Virus record (IMG/VR): IMGVR_UViG_3300012012_001295
Location: 1 to 44,297 of that record
Strand: one strand, 5' to 3'
Length of the DNA: 44,297 bases
Origin: a virus
Below the pieces are notes generated by a model. That model worked only from the letters and a program-made list of their open reading frames with translations. It did not search any database and was not told where the DNA came from. The first letter of the stretch is position 1, and each line of letters opens with the position of its first letter. This document shows positions 16,126-25,310 of this stretch, in pieces. The translations under genes and the position numbers were made by a program.

Positions 16126-16371
16126 ATGACTACCGATAAATATAAAGAATTCACCGAAATATTATTAGCAGCCTCAAAAGAACGTGTGGCTGAATGTGGT
16201 GGGGAAGAAAGAGATGAAGAAATTTTGGAATTGGCGGAACGATTGGAAATAGGAAACGTTAAAAGAGTTGAATATTCTATAGCAGAACATGGAGATTGTT
16301 TAGATGCAGAAGACGGTGATTTGGTATGGTTTTGGGGGAAGGATTCAAGACAGTTGGAGTTTCAGTTTTAA
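16126..16371 (+). CDS. Small acidic hypothetical protein
   Basis: This 81-residue, strongly acidic protein has an N-terminal helix and an aromatic C-terminus ending FQF. No family was recognised. Its stop is 1 nt before the dUTPase ATG, and both follow an early promoter, so it is probably an early small protein of the nucleotide-metabolism operon. Confidence 0.7.
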   Translation: MTTDKYKEFTEILLAASKERVAECGGEERDEEILELAERLEIGNVKRVEYSIAEHGDCLDAEDGDLVWFWGKDSRQLEFQF

Positions 16372-16372
16372 T

Positions 16373-16846
16373 ATGATGATAATTCAAATTAAAAAATTAA
16401 ATGATAGTGGAATAATACCCACTCGCGGTTCGGATAATTCTGCTGGTTATGATTTATATTCCACAGAAGATTATGTTTTAGCTTACGGAGAAAGGAGATT
16501 GTTTAAAACAGGAATATCCATGAAAATTCCAAATGGATATTATGGTAGAATAGCACCACGTTCAGGTCTAGCTTTTAAAGAAGGGTTGGACACTATGGCA
16601 GGAGTAATAGATTCAGATTTTCTAGGGGATATTGGTGTCATATTAATAAACCTGAAAAAGGAGTATGTTAAATATGAAGGTGATAGACATGCCAAACTTG
16701 AGGGTGTTGATGTAGAAATCACTAAAGGTATGAGAATAGGACAGATAATCTTCGAAAAACATCACGAAGCATACTTTCATCGTGTCAATGAATTAGATAA
16801 AACATCTCGTGGAGAAAATGGTTTAGGTAGCACTGGAACCCATTAA
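16373..16846 (+). CDS. dut: dUTP diphosphatase (dUTPase)
   Basis: This 157-residue trimeric-type dUTPase has all five conserved motifs: DNSAGYDL (21-28), PRSGLA (62-67), GVIDSDFLGDIGV (77-89), GMRIGQIIF (119-127) and RGENGLGSTG (146-155). It hydrolyses dUTP to dUMP and diphosphate, keeping uracil out of phage DNA and supplying dUMP. The start at 16373 gives the normal family length. An upstream in-frame codon would add 23 unrelated residues overlapping the previous gene. Confidence 0.95.
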   Translation: MMIIQIKKLNDSGIIPTRGSDNSAGYDLYSTEDYVLAYGERRLFKTGISMKIPNGYYGRIAPRSGLAFKEGLDTMAGVIDSDFLGDIGVILINLKKEYVKYEGDRHAKLEGVDVEITKGMRIGQIIFEKHHEAYFHRVNELDKTSRGENGLGSTGTH

Positions 16847-17331
16847 GTTAGTAACAATTCATGCAAAAAATTCTCCCACTTTTCATGATTTTCTGAAATG
16901 TCTTCATGGTTATTTTTTATGAATATTTCTTTAGATATCCCCCTATAGTATTCTGGCCTTGGTGCCCCATATAAATCAGTTCTTCTATCCATAGCAGCTT
17001 TGAAGAGGGCTAAAGATATCAAAGTTTTTTCAGCAAATACTATTCCAGTATCTTCTGTGATATAAGGAAGAGGAGATTCGGATTTAAGTTGTCTATATAC
17101 TATAACGGCAACAGTTTGACATTCCACTTCAGATTTGGCGAATGTGCTGCCCATACAAATAAAAGATAAAACGTCCAATGGTTTCGATTCTATGAATATA
17201 TTTGACGAGGTTAATATTTTATCTGAAAATGCTTTATACAACAATCTATGAGTGGTGGGGTCATCCTTATACAACTTTTTAATAGCGTTGCACTCTTCAG
17301 TAGAGTATAAATTTTCTATCAAACTCTTCAC
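16843..17331 (-). CDS. Hypothetical protein with GTG start
   Basis: This 162-residue soluble, mainly helical protein has no recognised family. The start codon is GTG at 17331; reading ATG one base earlier gives an immediate stop. The N-terminus MKSLIENLYSTEE loosely recalls the shared motif. It overlaps the end of dUTPase by 4 nt (convergent) and follows the nucleotidyltransferase-like gene by 12 nt on the same strand. Confidence 0.7.
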   Translation of the reverse strand: MKSLIENLYSTEECNAIKKLYKDDPTTHRLLYKAFSDKILTSSNIFIESKPLDVLSFICMGSTFAKSEVECQTVAVIVYRQLKSESPLPYITEDTGIVFAEKTLISLALFKAAMDRRTDLYGAPRPEYYRGISKEIFIKNNHEDISENHEKWENFLHELLLT

Positions 17332-17343
17332 ATATAATACTTA

Positions 17344-18327
17344 TTAAATTATGCTTTTAATATCGGACAATAAAGACTCAGAATCTAAACATTTTAATTT
17401 AGATTCCATCCAAGGTGTGAGCGTTTTTATTTTTTCTCCCAACTGTTTATTTTCATAGCCTAGCCCTCTAACTATTCCTACTACTTTGTTTTTGATTAAT
17501 TGTCTAAGGCGTTTATCGTATATGAAATTTTCATATCTTTCCACTAGAGGTGTAGGATCAGAATCATTCTCCAAACCTCCCCAAACCTCCTGCACCATTT
17601 TTAACGTTTCTACAGAATTGAATTCTATTATAGGTTTCTTGGGTATATCTTTTATATAATCTAAGAAACTGTTATAGAAATCCCTCTTGCGATTTCTGAC
17701 TCTATTTATATGATTCAAGTTTTCAAAATCAAATATTGCAGAGTTGAAAAACGGAGAGTTTATAACATATTCAAAAACTTCTTCTTTAGTATCAAATCCT
17801 TTTTGGAATTTTTCCCAACTAAGCCCAATATTTTTAAATATTCTTTCAGGTGTTCTAGAAACAATCCAATCTTCGTATGATTGATTATTCGTGTCGTCTT
17901 TAACTGTGAACGATACTCCTTTGTGACCATACTTTAAATTGTATCTGAAATTATATAGCCTTCCTACTAAATTTCCTAAATCACCATACAGTAAATACAC
18001 CTTTTGAGTTTCCCAATCTTCAACAGACGACTTTATGAAATCGATCTGAAATTCCTTATAGTCGAAAGATATACAATCTCCATTTTTAAATATTTCAGAA
18101 GGATTAAAAGTGTTTTTTATGAAAGCAGTCAAATCTTCTCCTGAATTGGTTTCTGACAATACTAAAACGTCCATATCTCCAAAATCTGTTTTGTTTTTCC
18201 ATCCTGTGAATATATGAAATTTTTTAAGACCGTTAGACAATAGAGACTCCATTTCATCCTTTAAAGTATGAAACTCCTCAGAAGAATACCGTATAGTATA
18301 TGTGTTTTTTAATGCTTTTCCTCCCAT
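17344..18327 (-). CDS. Putative nucleotidyltransferase (Pol beta-like fold)
   Basis: This 327-residue protein begins MGGKALKNTYTIRYS, an opening I associate with phage nucleotidyltransferases. A GDMDVLVLS motif supplies the two metal-binding Asp residues and FQIDFI a probable third. The transferred nucleotide and acceptor are unknown. The start is put at 18327 because the promoter TTGATT-N17-TAACAT occupies 18338-18366, where an earlier in-frame ATG lies. The C-terminal half is unrecognised. Confidence 0.7.
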   Translation of the reverse strand: MGGKALKNTYTIRYSSEEFHTLKDEMESLLSNGLKKFHIFTGWKNKTDFGDMDVLVLSETNSGEDLTAFIKNTFNPSEIFKNGDCISFDYKEFQIDFIKSSVEDWETQKVYLLYGDLGNLVGRLYNFRYNLKYGHKGVSFTVKDDTNNQSYEDWIVSRTPERIFKNIGLSWEKFQKGFDTKEEVFEYVINSPFFNSAIFDFENLNHINRVRNRKRDFYNSFLDYIKDIPKKPIIEFNSVETLKMVQEVWGGLENDSDPTPLVERYENFIYDKRLRQLIKNKVVGIVRGLGYENKQLGEKIKTLTPWMESKLKCLDSESLLSDIKSII

Positions 18328-18337
18328 AATAGTTACA

Positions 18338-18366
18338 ATGTTAACATATTCCCCACTTAAAATCAA
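18338..18366 (-). promoter_or_regulatory. Early-type promoter, TTGATT-N17-TAACAT
   Basis: It lies 10 nt upstream of the ATG at 18327. The spacer is 17 nt, where most others in the window have 16. Its -10 is imperfect. Confidence 0.45.
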
Positions 18367-18371
18367 TAAAT

Positions 18372-18560
18372 ATGTTTGTGAATATTTCCCAAGTCGATTA
18401 TTTATTAGATATGTGCAGAGGTTGTTTGGAAAAATACCCTGAAGAGAAGATTCGAATTTTTCAAGATATTGACGAATTGTTGGATATCAGACTTTCATTG
18501 GAGAAACCTAAAACAAAATCAGTAAAATCGAAGTTGAAAAAGACAAACATTGATAAATAA
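18372..18560 (+). CDS. Small hypothetical protein with lysine-rich tail
   Basis: This 62-residue protein has a Cys-containing helical N-terminal part (MCRGCLEKYPEEK) and a basic tail rich in Lys. No family was recognised. The upstream sequence CAATAAAT directly abuts the ATG. It is followed by the lysine-rich protein gene. Confidence 0.62.
   Translation: MFVNISQVDYLLDMCRGCLEKYPEEKIRIFQDIDELLDIRLSLEKPKTKSVKSKLKKTNIDK
18552..18559 (+). promoter_or_regulatory. Late promoter box GATAAATA
   Basis: It lies at the stop codon of the preceding gene and ends 10 nt before the ATG at 18570. Confidence 0.5.
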
Positions 18561-18569
18561 TTAAAATAT

Positions 18570-18800
18570 ATGAAATTTGAACTATTATGCAACCAACTTT
18601 TAGCTGAAGCCAAAAAACCTAAATTTTGGGAAAAATTTAAAAAAGGTAAAGGTAAAGGTAAAGGTAAAGACAAAGACGAGGACAAAGACGACAAAAAAGA
18701 TAAGAAAGATAAACCAGAAGATAAAAAGGACTCTAAGAAGGACTCTAAAAAATCTTCTAAGAAGCCCCCTTTCTGGTTAAAATTTAAAAAGAAAAAATAA
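18570..18800 (+). CDS. Lysine-rich protein with targeting-like N-terminus; internal head protein candidate
   Basis: This 76-residue protein opens MKFELLCNQLLAE, an exact match to the shared motif with LAE at 11-13. The predicted mature part is over one-third Lys, with alternating Lys and Asp/Glu. It is bracketed by two related blocks, KFWEKFKKG near the start and PFWLKFKKK at the end. A targeting peptide plus a small basic body is the layout of T4 internal proteins packaged with DNA. The DNA carries short repeats of AAAGGT and GACAAAGAC type, so length may vary between relatives. Confidence 0.78.
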   Translation: MKFELLCNQLLAEAKKPKFWEKFKKGKGKGKGKDKDEDKDDKKDKKDKPEDKKDSKKDSKKSSKKPPFWLKFKKKK

Positions 18801-18802
18801 AA

Positions 18803-19351
18803 ATGAAACCCCTTTTATTGGCCATAATGCTATTGTTAACATCTTCATGTGTTAATACTAAGTATGTGGAAAAACAATCCAAGGCTTTGTCAGTTTCAGT
18901 ATATGCTGCAAAGGATTCATTTGATGTAGGGAGATTCGAGTATACTGAATCGTATTTAAATGAGGTTTGCAGAATTGTCATACCTCCAAGTCTCAAAGAC
19001 AGAATAAAAATAGAATCTATAACTGTAAATAAACAGAGACGTTTAATAATACCAGAAAAATTCAAAGATCAAAAAATTGTAATAACTGGTTCAGATGAAT
19101 ATAATGCACTTCTCGAAACTAAAGAGGTTGCAGAACAATTGAAAAAGGATAAACTAACTTTAGAACATCAGGTAGTAGAAGTAAACGTTCAATTAGACAA
19201 TCAAAAGAAAGTCACCAACGAAATGATTCTACGAATTGAGAGTGATAAGAAAATAATCGATGCACAAAAACATACAATATTCATTCTGAGAATGGCGATT
19301 GGCGGGTTGATTTTTTTAGCGGGTGTGCTAAAATTCTTCAAAATATTGTAA
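18803..19351 (+). CDS. Putative unimolecular spanin (lipoprotein with C-terminal membrane anchor)
   Basis: This 182-residue protein has a lipoprotein signal with lipobox LTSSC (Cys16). A periplasmic body includes a coiled-coil-like stretch (about 105-155), and a C-terminal transmembrane segment spans about 158-178. Lipid anchoring in the outer membrane plus an inner-membrane C-terminus is the u-spanin topology (as in T1 gp11), used to fuse the two membranes at lysis. It is longer than T1 gp11. It is not next to the muralytic genes. Another envelope protein with the same topology is possible. Confidence 0.68.
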   Translation: MKPLLLAIMLLLTSSCVNTKYVEKQSKALSVSVYAAKDSFDVGRFEYTESYLNEVCRIVIPPSLKDRIKIESITVNKQRRLIIPEKFKDQKIVITGSDEYNALLETKEVAEQLKKDKLTLEHQVVEVNVQLDNQKKVTNEMILRIESDKKIIDAQKHTIFILRMAIGGLIFLAGVLKFFKIL

Positions 19352-19352
19352 T

Positions 19353-19700
19353 ATGGAAGAAGAATCTGAAAAATTGAACAAAATTAAACAGGCTTTGAGT
19401 AAAATAGAAAATGATGTAATGGCTCAATCCACTGATTATATGGATGGAACTTTAACACCAGATGATTATAAGAAATCCTCGGAAAGTATTTCTGAAGGAG
19501 TAATCAACCTTTCTAATCTTTATAAAGCAATTGACAATTCTAGTAAAAAGACTGGTTATAATATGCCTACACCACAAGATGTAAGGAACATGGTGGATGC
19601 GTATGCCATAAGTTACAACGAATTAACAGGTAAGAATGTCCTAGTAATAGGGAAGTTGAATGGGGATAAAATGGATATAAATCTTTTCGAAACAGCTTGA
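19353..19700 (+). CDS. Hypothetical protein
   Basis: This 115-residue, mainly helical acidic protein begins 1 nt after the spanin candidate's stop, so the two are probably translated together. No family was recognised and no membrane segment is present. Confidence 0.7.
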   Translation: MEEESEKLNKIKQALSKIENDVMAQSTDYMDGTLTPDDYKKSSESISEGVINLSNLYKAIDNSSKKTGYNMPTPQDVRNMVDAYAISYNELTGKNVLVIGKLNGDKMDINLFETA

Positions 19701-19734
19701 TATTCAAAAACTCTAGGATAAATTAGAATATATT

Positions 19735-19869
19735 ATGGCAGGAAAAGGATCAAAACAAAGACCGACCAACATTAGAAAATTCAATTCTAATTTTGATGAC
19801 ATTAATTGGAACACCAAAAAAGGAAAAAACGTTAAAAATAAGAAGCGTGATATAGCTCTACCAGATTAA
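19735..19869 (+). CDS. 44-residue conserved phage protein (MAGKGSKQRP type)
   Basis: The product opens MAGKGSKQRPTN and contains FNSNFDDINW. This is the layout of a small, basic phage hypothetical family starting M-x-GKG-x-(K/P)-x-RP with a later (F/W)D-x-I-x-W. Function is unknown. GGATAAATT lies about 10 nt upstream of the ATG. It converges on the gp4-like gene, overlapping its 3' end by 4 nt. Confidence 0.7.
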   Translation: MAGKGSKQRPTNIRKFNSNFDDINWNTKKGKNVKNKKRDIALPD

Positions 19870-20327
19870 ATTCTCAAAGAAGATAGTTCCTTTTCGGTTA
19901 TAAGCATGAATTTAACATCCCCCTTTTTATCACACCATTCTACCGCAGCTTTCCATTTTGCTATGTTTTTAATATATGTAGCTTGTTGTCTAGGAGTGGA
20001 TTTAGTATGCCTTTTGACCTGTGGTGGTATAGTTTGACAATAAGGCTTAATCTCTATTAGATATTTTTTATGTTCTCCTTTATCGTTTCTAATGGTTACG
20101 CTGTTATCTACAAAGTATCTCCTAAGCTTTTTAACTGGTGATAAAGGGTCTTGATACGGTATTATCACAGATTCACTACCCCAACATACAACTCTAGGAT
20201 TACTATCTAACCACCTAAAAAATATCAGTTCGTAAGAAGAACGATATATAATAGGTAAACTTCCATTATATTTAGCGGGATTATTTGGCTTGAATATTCC
20301 CTGTTTAAACCCTCTTCCCTTTTTCAT
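19866..20327 (-). CDS. Head-completion nuclease, T4 gp4-like
   Basis: This 153-residue protein matches the T4 gp4 pattern: PNNPAKYNG, IYRSSYELIFFRWLDSNP, RRYFVDNSV, YLIEIKPY, and a C-terminal NIAKWKAAVEWC with ITEKEL. A PD-(D/E)XK-type active site is visible as Asp74 and Glu92-x-Lys94. gp4-type proteins act in late head maturation on packaged DNA ends. The start at 20327 gives the family length; an in-frame codon 16 residues earlier adds unrelated sequence. GATAAGTA lies just upstream, making a divergent late region with the gene at 20362. Confidence 0.85.
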   Translation of the reverse strand: MKKGRGFKQGIFKPNNPAKYNGSLPIIYRSSYELIFFRWLDSNPRVVCWGSESVIIPYQDPLSPVKKLRRYFVDNSVTIRNDKGEHKKYLIEIKPYCQTIPPQVKRHTKSTPRQQATYIKNIAKWKAAVEWCDKKGDVKFMLITEKELSSLRI

Positions 20328-20348
20328 ATAGAAATACTTATCGAAAAC

Positions 20349-20356
20349 GTTAAATA
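20349..20356 (+). promoter_or_regulatory. Late promoter box GTTAAATA
   Basis: It ends 5 nt before the ATG at 20362 and is divergent from the gp4-like gene. Confidence 0.5.
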
Positions 20357-20361
20357 ATACT

Positions 20362-21627
<1,266 letters not shown>

Positions 21628-21638
21628 ACAATAAAAAT

Positions 21639-21950
21639 ATGACTGATAAATTCACAGAGCTTTTTGAAAGCACATACCCAACATCATTAAAATTAATAAA
21701 AAGAACTATATACCCAAGAGAAATGAAATTCTCCAAAGAGTTCTTAGAATCTCTCAAATCCGAATATAATCGCCTTAAAGTCATAGAAGAGAATGGAGAG
21801 ATGCGTCCAATTAAAAATCTCCGTGAGAAATTCACGAAAGCTGTAGATTTTCGATTAAATGGCTTTGATGGGGATTTACCCTCCACTGACATTCCAGAAG
21901 ATATATTACCCTCAGAAGAGGCTGTAGAAGCCACAGAAGAGGCCAAATAA
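21639..21950 (+). CDS. Small hypothetical protein with acidic tail
   Basis: This 103-residue protein starts MTDKFTELFESTYPTS, a loose variant of the shared N-terminus. It has a charged helical centre and an acidic, Glu/Ala-rich C-terminus. No family was recognised. It follows the poly-Ala/Pro protein by 11 nt. Confidence 0.68.
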   Translation: MTDKFTELFESTYPTSLKLIKRTIYPREMKFSKEFLESLKSEYNRLKVIEENGEMRPIKNLREKFTKAVDFRLNGFDGDLPSTDIPEDILPSEEAVEATEEAK

Positions 21951-21954
21951 CACC

Positions 21955-22950
21955 TTATCCCGACTTCAATAAGGCTCTAGCACCCTCATACGAGTTTTCT
22001 ACTATAAACTTCCAAGGGAATTCGTCTATCTTTAAACTGGTGCAAATTTCGTTTATGTCTTTATATTTGTCGAATTTATCTGGCATCACGAAAATTCTTT
22101 TACCTGACTTAATCGCTTTACGGATTTTATCTGCTACCTCTTTATTATTTTTATCGTTGTCGAACACATAGATTACCTCCATTCCTAAGAATCTAGAAAG
22201 TTCCTTGGATTGTTCTAATGTTAATTCTAATCCTGACATTGCCAATCCATTCTTCACGAACATTGCATCAATAGCACCTTCAAATAAAAACAAATACGGA
22301 ATATCCACATCTACATTGTAAATTCCGTATAATGTTTTACATCCACCTTTACTCAAATATTTCGGATATTCATCAGAATTTAATGTTCTACTTTGATAAT
22401 AAGACACCTTACCGTCCATAGAATAAAACGGTATTATTATTCTGTTCTTATGTATAAAATCATTAAACGAGAAATATATAGACTTGGGTTTGTTAATAGC
22501 AGTAAACAATCTTCGTTTATTACAATATTCTATAGCCTTTTTTATAGCTGAATATTTTCCTCCTTTGTTGATATAAAACTCACAAGATTCATTATCTGTT
22601 AAATTAACACTGTCAAAAGGTATTGGAGGTATCTGTCTTTCTTCAGTTTTACTCGTGTCTATATGAGTAGTTGGTGTATTTTCGTAACTTGCCGACTCCT
22701 TTTTGATATCTAAAAAGCTTTTACGACTAACCAATTTCAACCAATTTATTTCAGTCCAAGATTTAGAACAATTGAAACATTGAAATCTATGTTCTTTAGG
22801 GTAATAAAACAACCTTCTTTTTTTACCACTGCTAGTGCCTTCATTGCAAATACAACACTCTGCATTGTATATCCCATTAGATTTTTTATATAATGGTCTT
22901 CTACAATAGGTGTAGATTTGTTGTATTATATAACTATATGGGAGTTCCAT
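21955..22950 (-). CDS. DNA primase (zinc finger plus TOPRIM)
   Basis: This 331-residue protein has an N-terminal zinc-binding domain with C-x2-C (32-35, ECCIC) and C-x2-C (58-61, CFNC). A TOPRIM core has Glu224 in FLFEGAIDAM and Asp264-x-Asp266 in VFDNDKNN. This is the layout of phage primases such as T4 gp61, which lay down RNA primers for the lagging strand. No helicase domain is fused. It has its own early-type promoter with 6 nt between the -10 and the ATG. Confidence 0.9.
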   Translation of the reverse strand: MELPYSYIIQQIYTYCRRPLYKKSNGIYNAECCICNEGTSSGKKRRLFYYPKEHRFQCFNCSKSWTEINWLKLVSRKSFLDIKKESASYENTPTTHIDTSKTEERQIPPIPFDSVNLTDNESCEFYINKGGKYSAIKKAIEYCNKRRLFTAINKPKSIYFSFNDFIHKNRIIIPFYSMDGKVSYYQSRTLNSDEYPKYLSKGGCKTLYGIYNVDVDIPYLFLFEGAIDAMFVKNGLAMSGLELTLEQSKELSRFLGMEVIYVFDNDKNNKEVADKIRKAIKSGKRIFVMPDKFDKYKDINEICTSLKIDEFPWKFIVENSYEGARALLKSG

Positions 22951-22956
22951 ATGAAC

Positions 22957-22984
22957 ATGTTAACACATGTTTGTAGAAAATCAA
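22957..22984 (-). promoter_or_regulatory. Early-type promoter, TTGATT-N16-TAACAT
   Basis: It is followed by 6 nt and the primase ATG, the same geometry as the promoters at 2942 and 10218. Confidence 0.55.
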
Positions 22985-23044
22985 GATATAAGCATCCTCT
23001 CAGGACTTAGCCGCCAGCAATCGGTAGCAGCAAGAGAATCAGCG
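22985..23044 (-). other. GC-richer intergenic island with pairing potential
   Basis: These 60 nt have about half G+C, far above the surroundings, and no ORF of note. On the minus strand, ATTCTCT can pair with AGAGGAT (one G-U), enclosing an inner GCTGC/GCGGC pairing. It lies directly after the stop of the gene at 23045-23473. It could be a 3' structure of that message, a terminator or a small RNA. There is no clear U-run. Confidence 0.35.
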
Positions 23045-23473
23045 TTATTGTTCTATTGGTTGTTCTGGAGCAGGAGCAGGAGCAGCAGCCGTTTCTGGTG
23101 CGTAAAGGTTAATATAACCCTTTAGCATTGTGGTGACACCAACAATTGATTCAGCAGCGCGGTTTATTTCGTGCCATAGTTCATCGGATATGCCCTCAAA
23201 AGCTGTTCCTTGTTTGTCCAAAACCTTCAGTAAACGCTGTAAAGAATCGGTTTCTGTTCCGTTTAGGGCATCTATTGCATTGTCTAGCAATGTAACGTAA
23301 TCAATAAGGGTTTTTGCGCCAGCAGCACCGTTTGCATCAGCACTAGGAGGAATTTCTCCGTTTACTGGTTGAACTGACGTTGGAACTGGTGCAGGTTCAA
23401 CCTTAATATCATTAGGATTAGGAACCCCACCTTCCTGTTCGTATATTTTCTTGTAAAGAGCGTCAAATTTCAT
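23045..23473 (-). CDS. Hypothetical virion-type protein with Ala/Pro linkers and targeting-like N-terminus
   Basis: This 142-residue protein opens MKFDALYKKIYEQE, close to the shared motif. A Pro/Ala/Val-rich linker (about 20-50), a helical core (55-120) and an Ala/Pro-rich tail follow. Its DNA is richer in G+C than its neighbours, which may reflect selected codon use in a highly expressed late gene. No family was recognised. GATAAATA lies 12 nt upstream. Confidence 0.75.
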   Translation of the reverse strand: MKFDALYKKIYEQEGGVPNPNDIKVEPAPVPTSVQPVNGEIPPSADANGAAGAKTLIDYVTLLDNAIDALNGTETDSLQRLLKVLDKQGTAFEGISDELWHEINRAAESIVGVTTMLKGYINLYAPETAAAPAPAPEQPIEQ

Positions 23474-23485
23474 ATGTAGTAAGAT

Positions 23486-23493
23486 TATTTATC
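23486..23493 (-). promoter_or_regulatory. Late promoter box GATAAATA
   Basis: It ends 12 nt before the minus-strand ATG at 23473. Confidence 0.5.
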
Positions 23494-23538
23494 TCAGATA
23501 CACCAATTTTCTTGAAATTAAGTGATATTTCGATATAT

Positions 23539-23877
23539 ATGATAGTGGAATACATTTTTAAAGATGCTTGTATAGTTTCAACCATATTGTTTTTATGGTT
23601 TAATACGGATTCCTTAGTGGAATATCTGAAATTGTTTAAATTAGATTTTCTGATAAAAGATTTTCTAGAAAACGGTGAAAACAAACCGATACATCAATAT
23701 ATTTTCTCTAAACGTTTAGTGGTGGAAAACAGAGTATGCAAATTTTTCATTAAATTGATATCTTGTCCTGTATGTTTAGGTATGATATTGTCAATTCTAT
23801 TGGAGAGAGACATTAACGCCTTTCCAGTATATATAACAACATTGATTATATATTTCACTGTTTTGAAATTGAAATAG
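23539..23877 (+). CDS. Membrane protein with CPVC motif
   Basis: This 112-residue protein has a hydrophobic segment near the N-terminus (about 5-20) and more at the C-terminus (75-110). KLISCPVCLGMILSIL sits at the start of the second hydrophobic region. An SCP-x-C-x-G motif before a membrane helix occurs in small phage and bacterial membrane proteins of unknown role. It could be a holin or envelope modifier. The ATG at 23539 is preferred over an in-frame TTG further upstream. The 3' end overlaps the minus-strand nuclease gene. Confidence 0.65.
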   Translation: MIVEYIFKDACIVSTILFLWFNTDSLVEYLKLFKLDFLIKDFLENGENKPIHQYIFSKRLVVENRVCKFFIKLISCPVCLGMILSILLERDINAFPVYITTLIIYFTVLKLK

Positions 23878-24661
23878 TGGATTTTACATGTTGAAGCAAT
23901 AGACCAGCTTCTTTTCTTCTATCTTCCATTTTAAAGATTTTATAATTATCATTCTTGGAATAAAACCAAACGGCATAATTACCTGCAATCTTTATGGTTG
24001 TATATTTTTCCAAAAGCAATTGATACAAGGACATTTGCAGAGCATATATATCATTTTCACAGACATCCAAATGCGATACTGGTTCTAGAAATTTATTATT
24101 GTATTCGCTTTTCATTTTAAACTCTCTATTGGTTTTGAAATCATATATTTCATATTCCCCTATTCGAGTGTTATAAACTAAAAGGTCTAACGTTCCACAA
24201 ATATTAGTGTCGTCTATGTCTCCCAACACGAATTCGTTTTTAATCGGTAAAAGGTGTTTATGATCGTTATAGAAATTATCGAAATATCCTATCAGGATTT
24301 TTAAATTGTTTCTCAGTTTACTTTTCGTTTCTGCGTCAAAAGAGTCGTGATTTTTATCAATGTCTTCAAAGGAAGATATTCTATTCCTGAAATAATTATC
24401 TATGTAATAGTGTAGTATTGTTCCCTGTTGTGTGGAAAACAGGTTTTTTATTCTCCATATTTCAAGTATCTCTTCTTGTGATACACCCAATTGATGTGCC
24501 TTTCTTTTTGATATCTCATCTGTAGCGAATTCTGGTTCGTAACATCCAATCAATTTAGAAACTGACATTGGAGCAGGTTTCCCATCTACTGTGTATTTGT
24601 GACCCTTTTCAAAAAATGTAATCTTATTAAAAATCTGTAAACTTAATAAATCTTTGAACAT
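23855..24661 (-). CDS. PD-(D/E)XK nuclease (RecB/Cas4-like exonuclease family)
   Basis: This 268-residue protein has the RecB-type nuclease signature: QQGTILHYYIDNYF (conserved His), GTLDLLVY (metal-binding Asp), EYEIYDFKTNRE (Asp-x-Lys) and YALQMSLYQLLLE (Gln-x3-Tyr). These fold as a Mg-dependent DNA exonuclease or recombination nuclease. There is no iron-sulphur Cys cluster as in Cas4. It begins 1 nt after the upstream Cys-containing gene, so the two probably work from one transcript. Confidence 0.83.
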   Translation of the reverse strand: MFKDLLSLQIFNKITFFEKGHKYTVDGKPAPMSVSKLIGCYEPEFATDEISKRKAHQLGVSQEEILEIWRIKNLFSTQQGTILHYYIDNYFRNRISSFEDIDKNHDSFDAETKSKLRNNLKILIGYFDNFYNDHKHLLPIKNEFVLGDIDDTNICGTLDLLVYNTRIGEYEIYDFKTNREFKMKSEYNNKFLEPVSHLDVCENDIYALQMSLYQLLLEKYTTIKIAGNYAVWFYSKNDNYKIFKMEDRRKEAGLLLQHVKSTISISKQ

Positions 24662-24662
24662 A

Positions 24663-25232
24663 TTATTTTTTGGGCATCTTTTTTATTCTACATTCACAAT
24701 CTTTAAAGAGTGGACACACTACGCAAGTTCTATCATTATCAAGATAGTAATCGGGTCGCCAACATGCACCCCTTGTCAAAATAGCAACATGCTCTGCTTT
24801 ATTAAGATCGTATGAATCTCTTTTAACATCACGATTGATAGAGTAGTTTTCTATGGTTCTGCTATTACTTTCTATTATATCTTTAATCAGTGCTTTCTTC
24901 TGTTTACGTTCAATTTTCTCTCTGTTTTTGAATTTTTTAACGTAACATTTCAATATGTTTAAAGGTATATATTTAGATATTTCGCAACTATATTTCTTTC
25001 TTATGTCTCCCTCTTTGAATCCCTCTTTTAAAAGTTTTCTAGCGTCTTTGCATATGTAATATTCAACATATTCTTCGACTGTGGAAAATTTTAATTTCTT
25101 CGCTTCCTTTTCTAATTTGGCTTTACTGTAATTGAATACTTTACCAGTTAAAATGCATGTTATGGAATTTTTCCTAGGATTTAAACGTGTTGTATCATCT
25201 TCATTTTTCTTCGGTTTTTCGGGTTTCGCCAT
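24663..25232 (-). CDS. Hypothetical DNA-associated protein with C-terminal Cys cluster
   Basis: This 189-residue basic protein has a CILTGKVFNYSKAKLEKEAKKL region and DARKLLKEGFKEGDIRKKY, which looks like a helix-turn-helix. The C-terminus has CWRPDYYLDNDRTC followed by C-x2-C-x5-C-x-C, suggesting zinc or an iron-sulphur site. The ATG at 25232 is preferred because TATAAT lies 7 nt upstream, but the ATG at 25277 is possible. Pairing with the downstream nuclease gene suggests a shared role in DNA processing. Confidence 0.6.
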   Translation of the reverse strand: MAKPEKPKKNEDDTTRLNPRKNSITCILTGKVFNYSKAKLEKEAKKLKFSTVEEYVEYYICKDARKLLKEGFKEGDIRKKYSCEISKYIPLNILKCYVKKFKNREKIERKQKKALIKDIIESNSRTIENYSINRDVKRDSYDLNKAEHVAILTRGACWRPDYYLDNDRTCVVCPLFKDCECRIKKMPKK

Positions 25233-25310
25233 ACCTTTAATTATACAAACGTCTTTTAAAAAAGGAGAAGGCGTCATATAAAATCTTTATTATTATGGTT
25301 TTACACCTGT

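Noticed and set aside
18640-18700. Short AAAGGT and GACAAAGAC repeats considered as a CRISPR-like or iteron array.
   Set aside because: They are in-frame codon repeats (Lys-Gly and Lys-Asp) inside a lysine-rich protein, with no spacers.
22985-23045. Stop-codon readthrough extending the protein at 23045-23473 into the GC-richer segment.
   Set aside because: The stop is TAA and another in-frame stop follows within two codons, so no extended product is possible.
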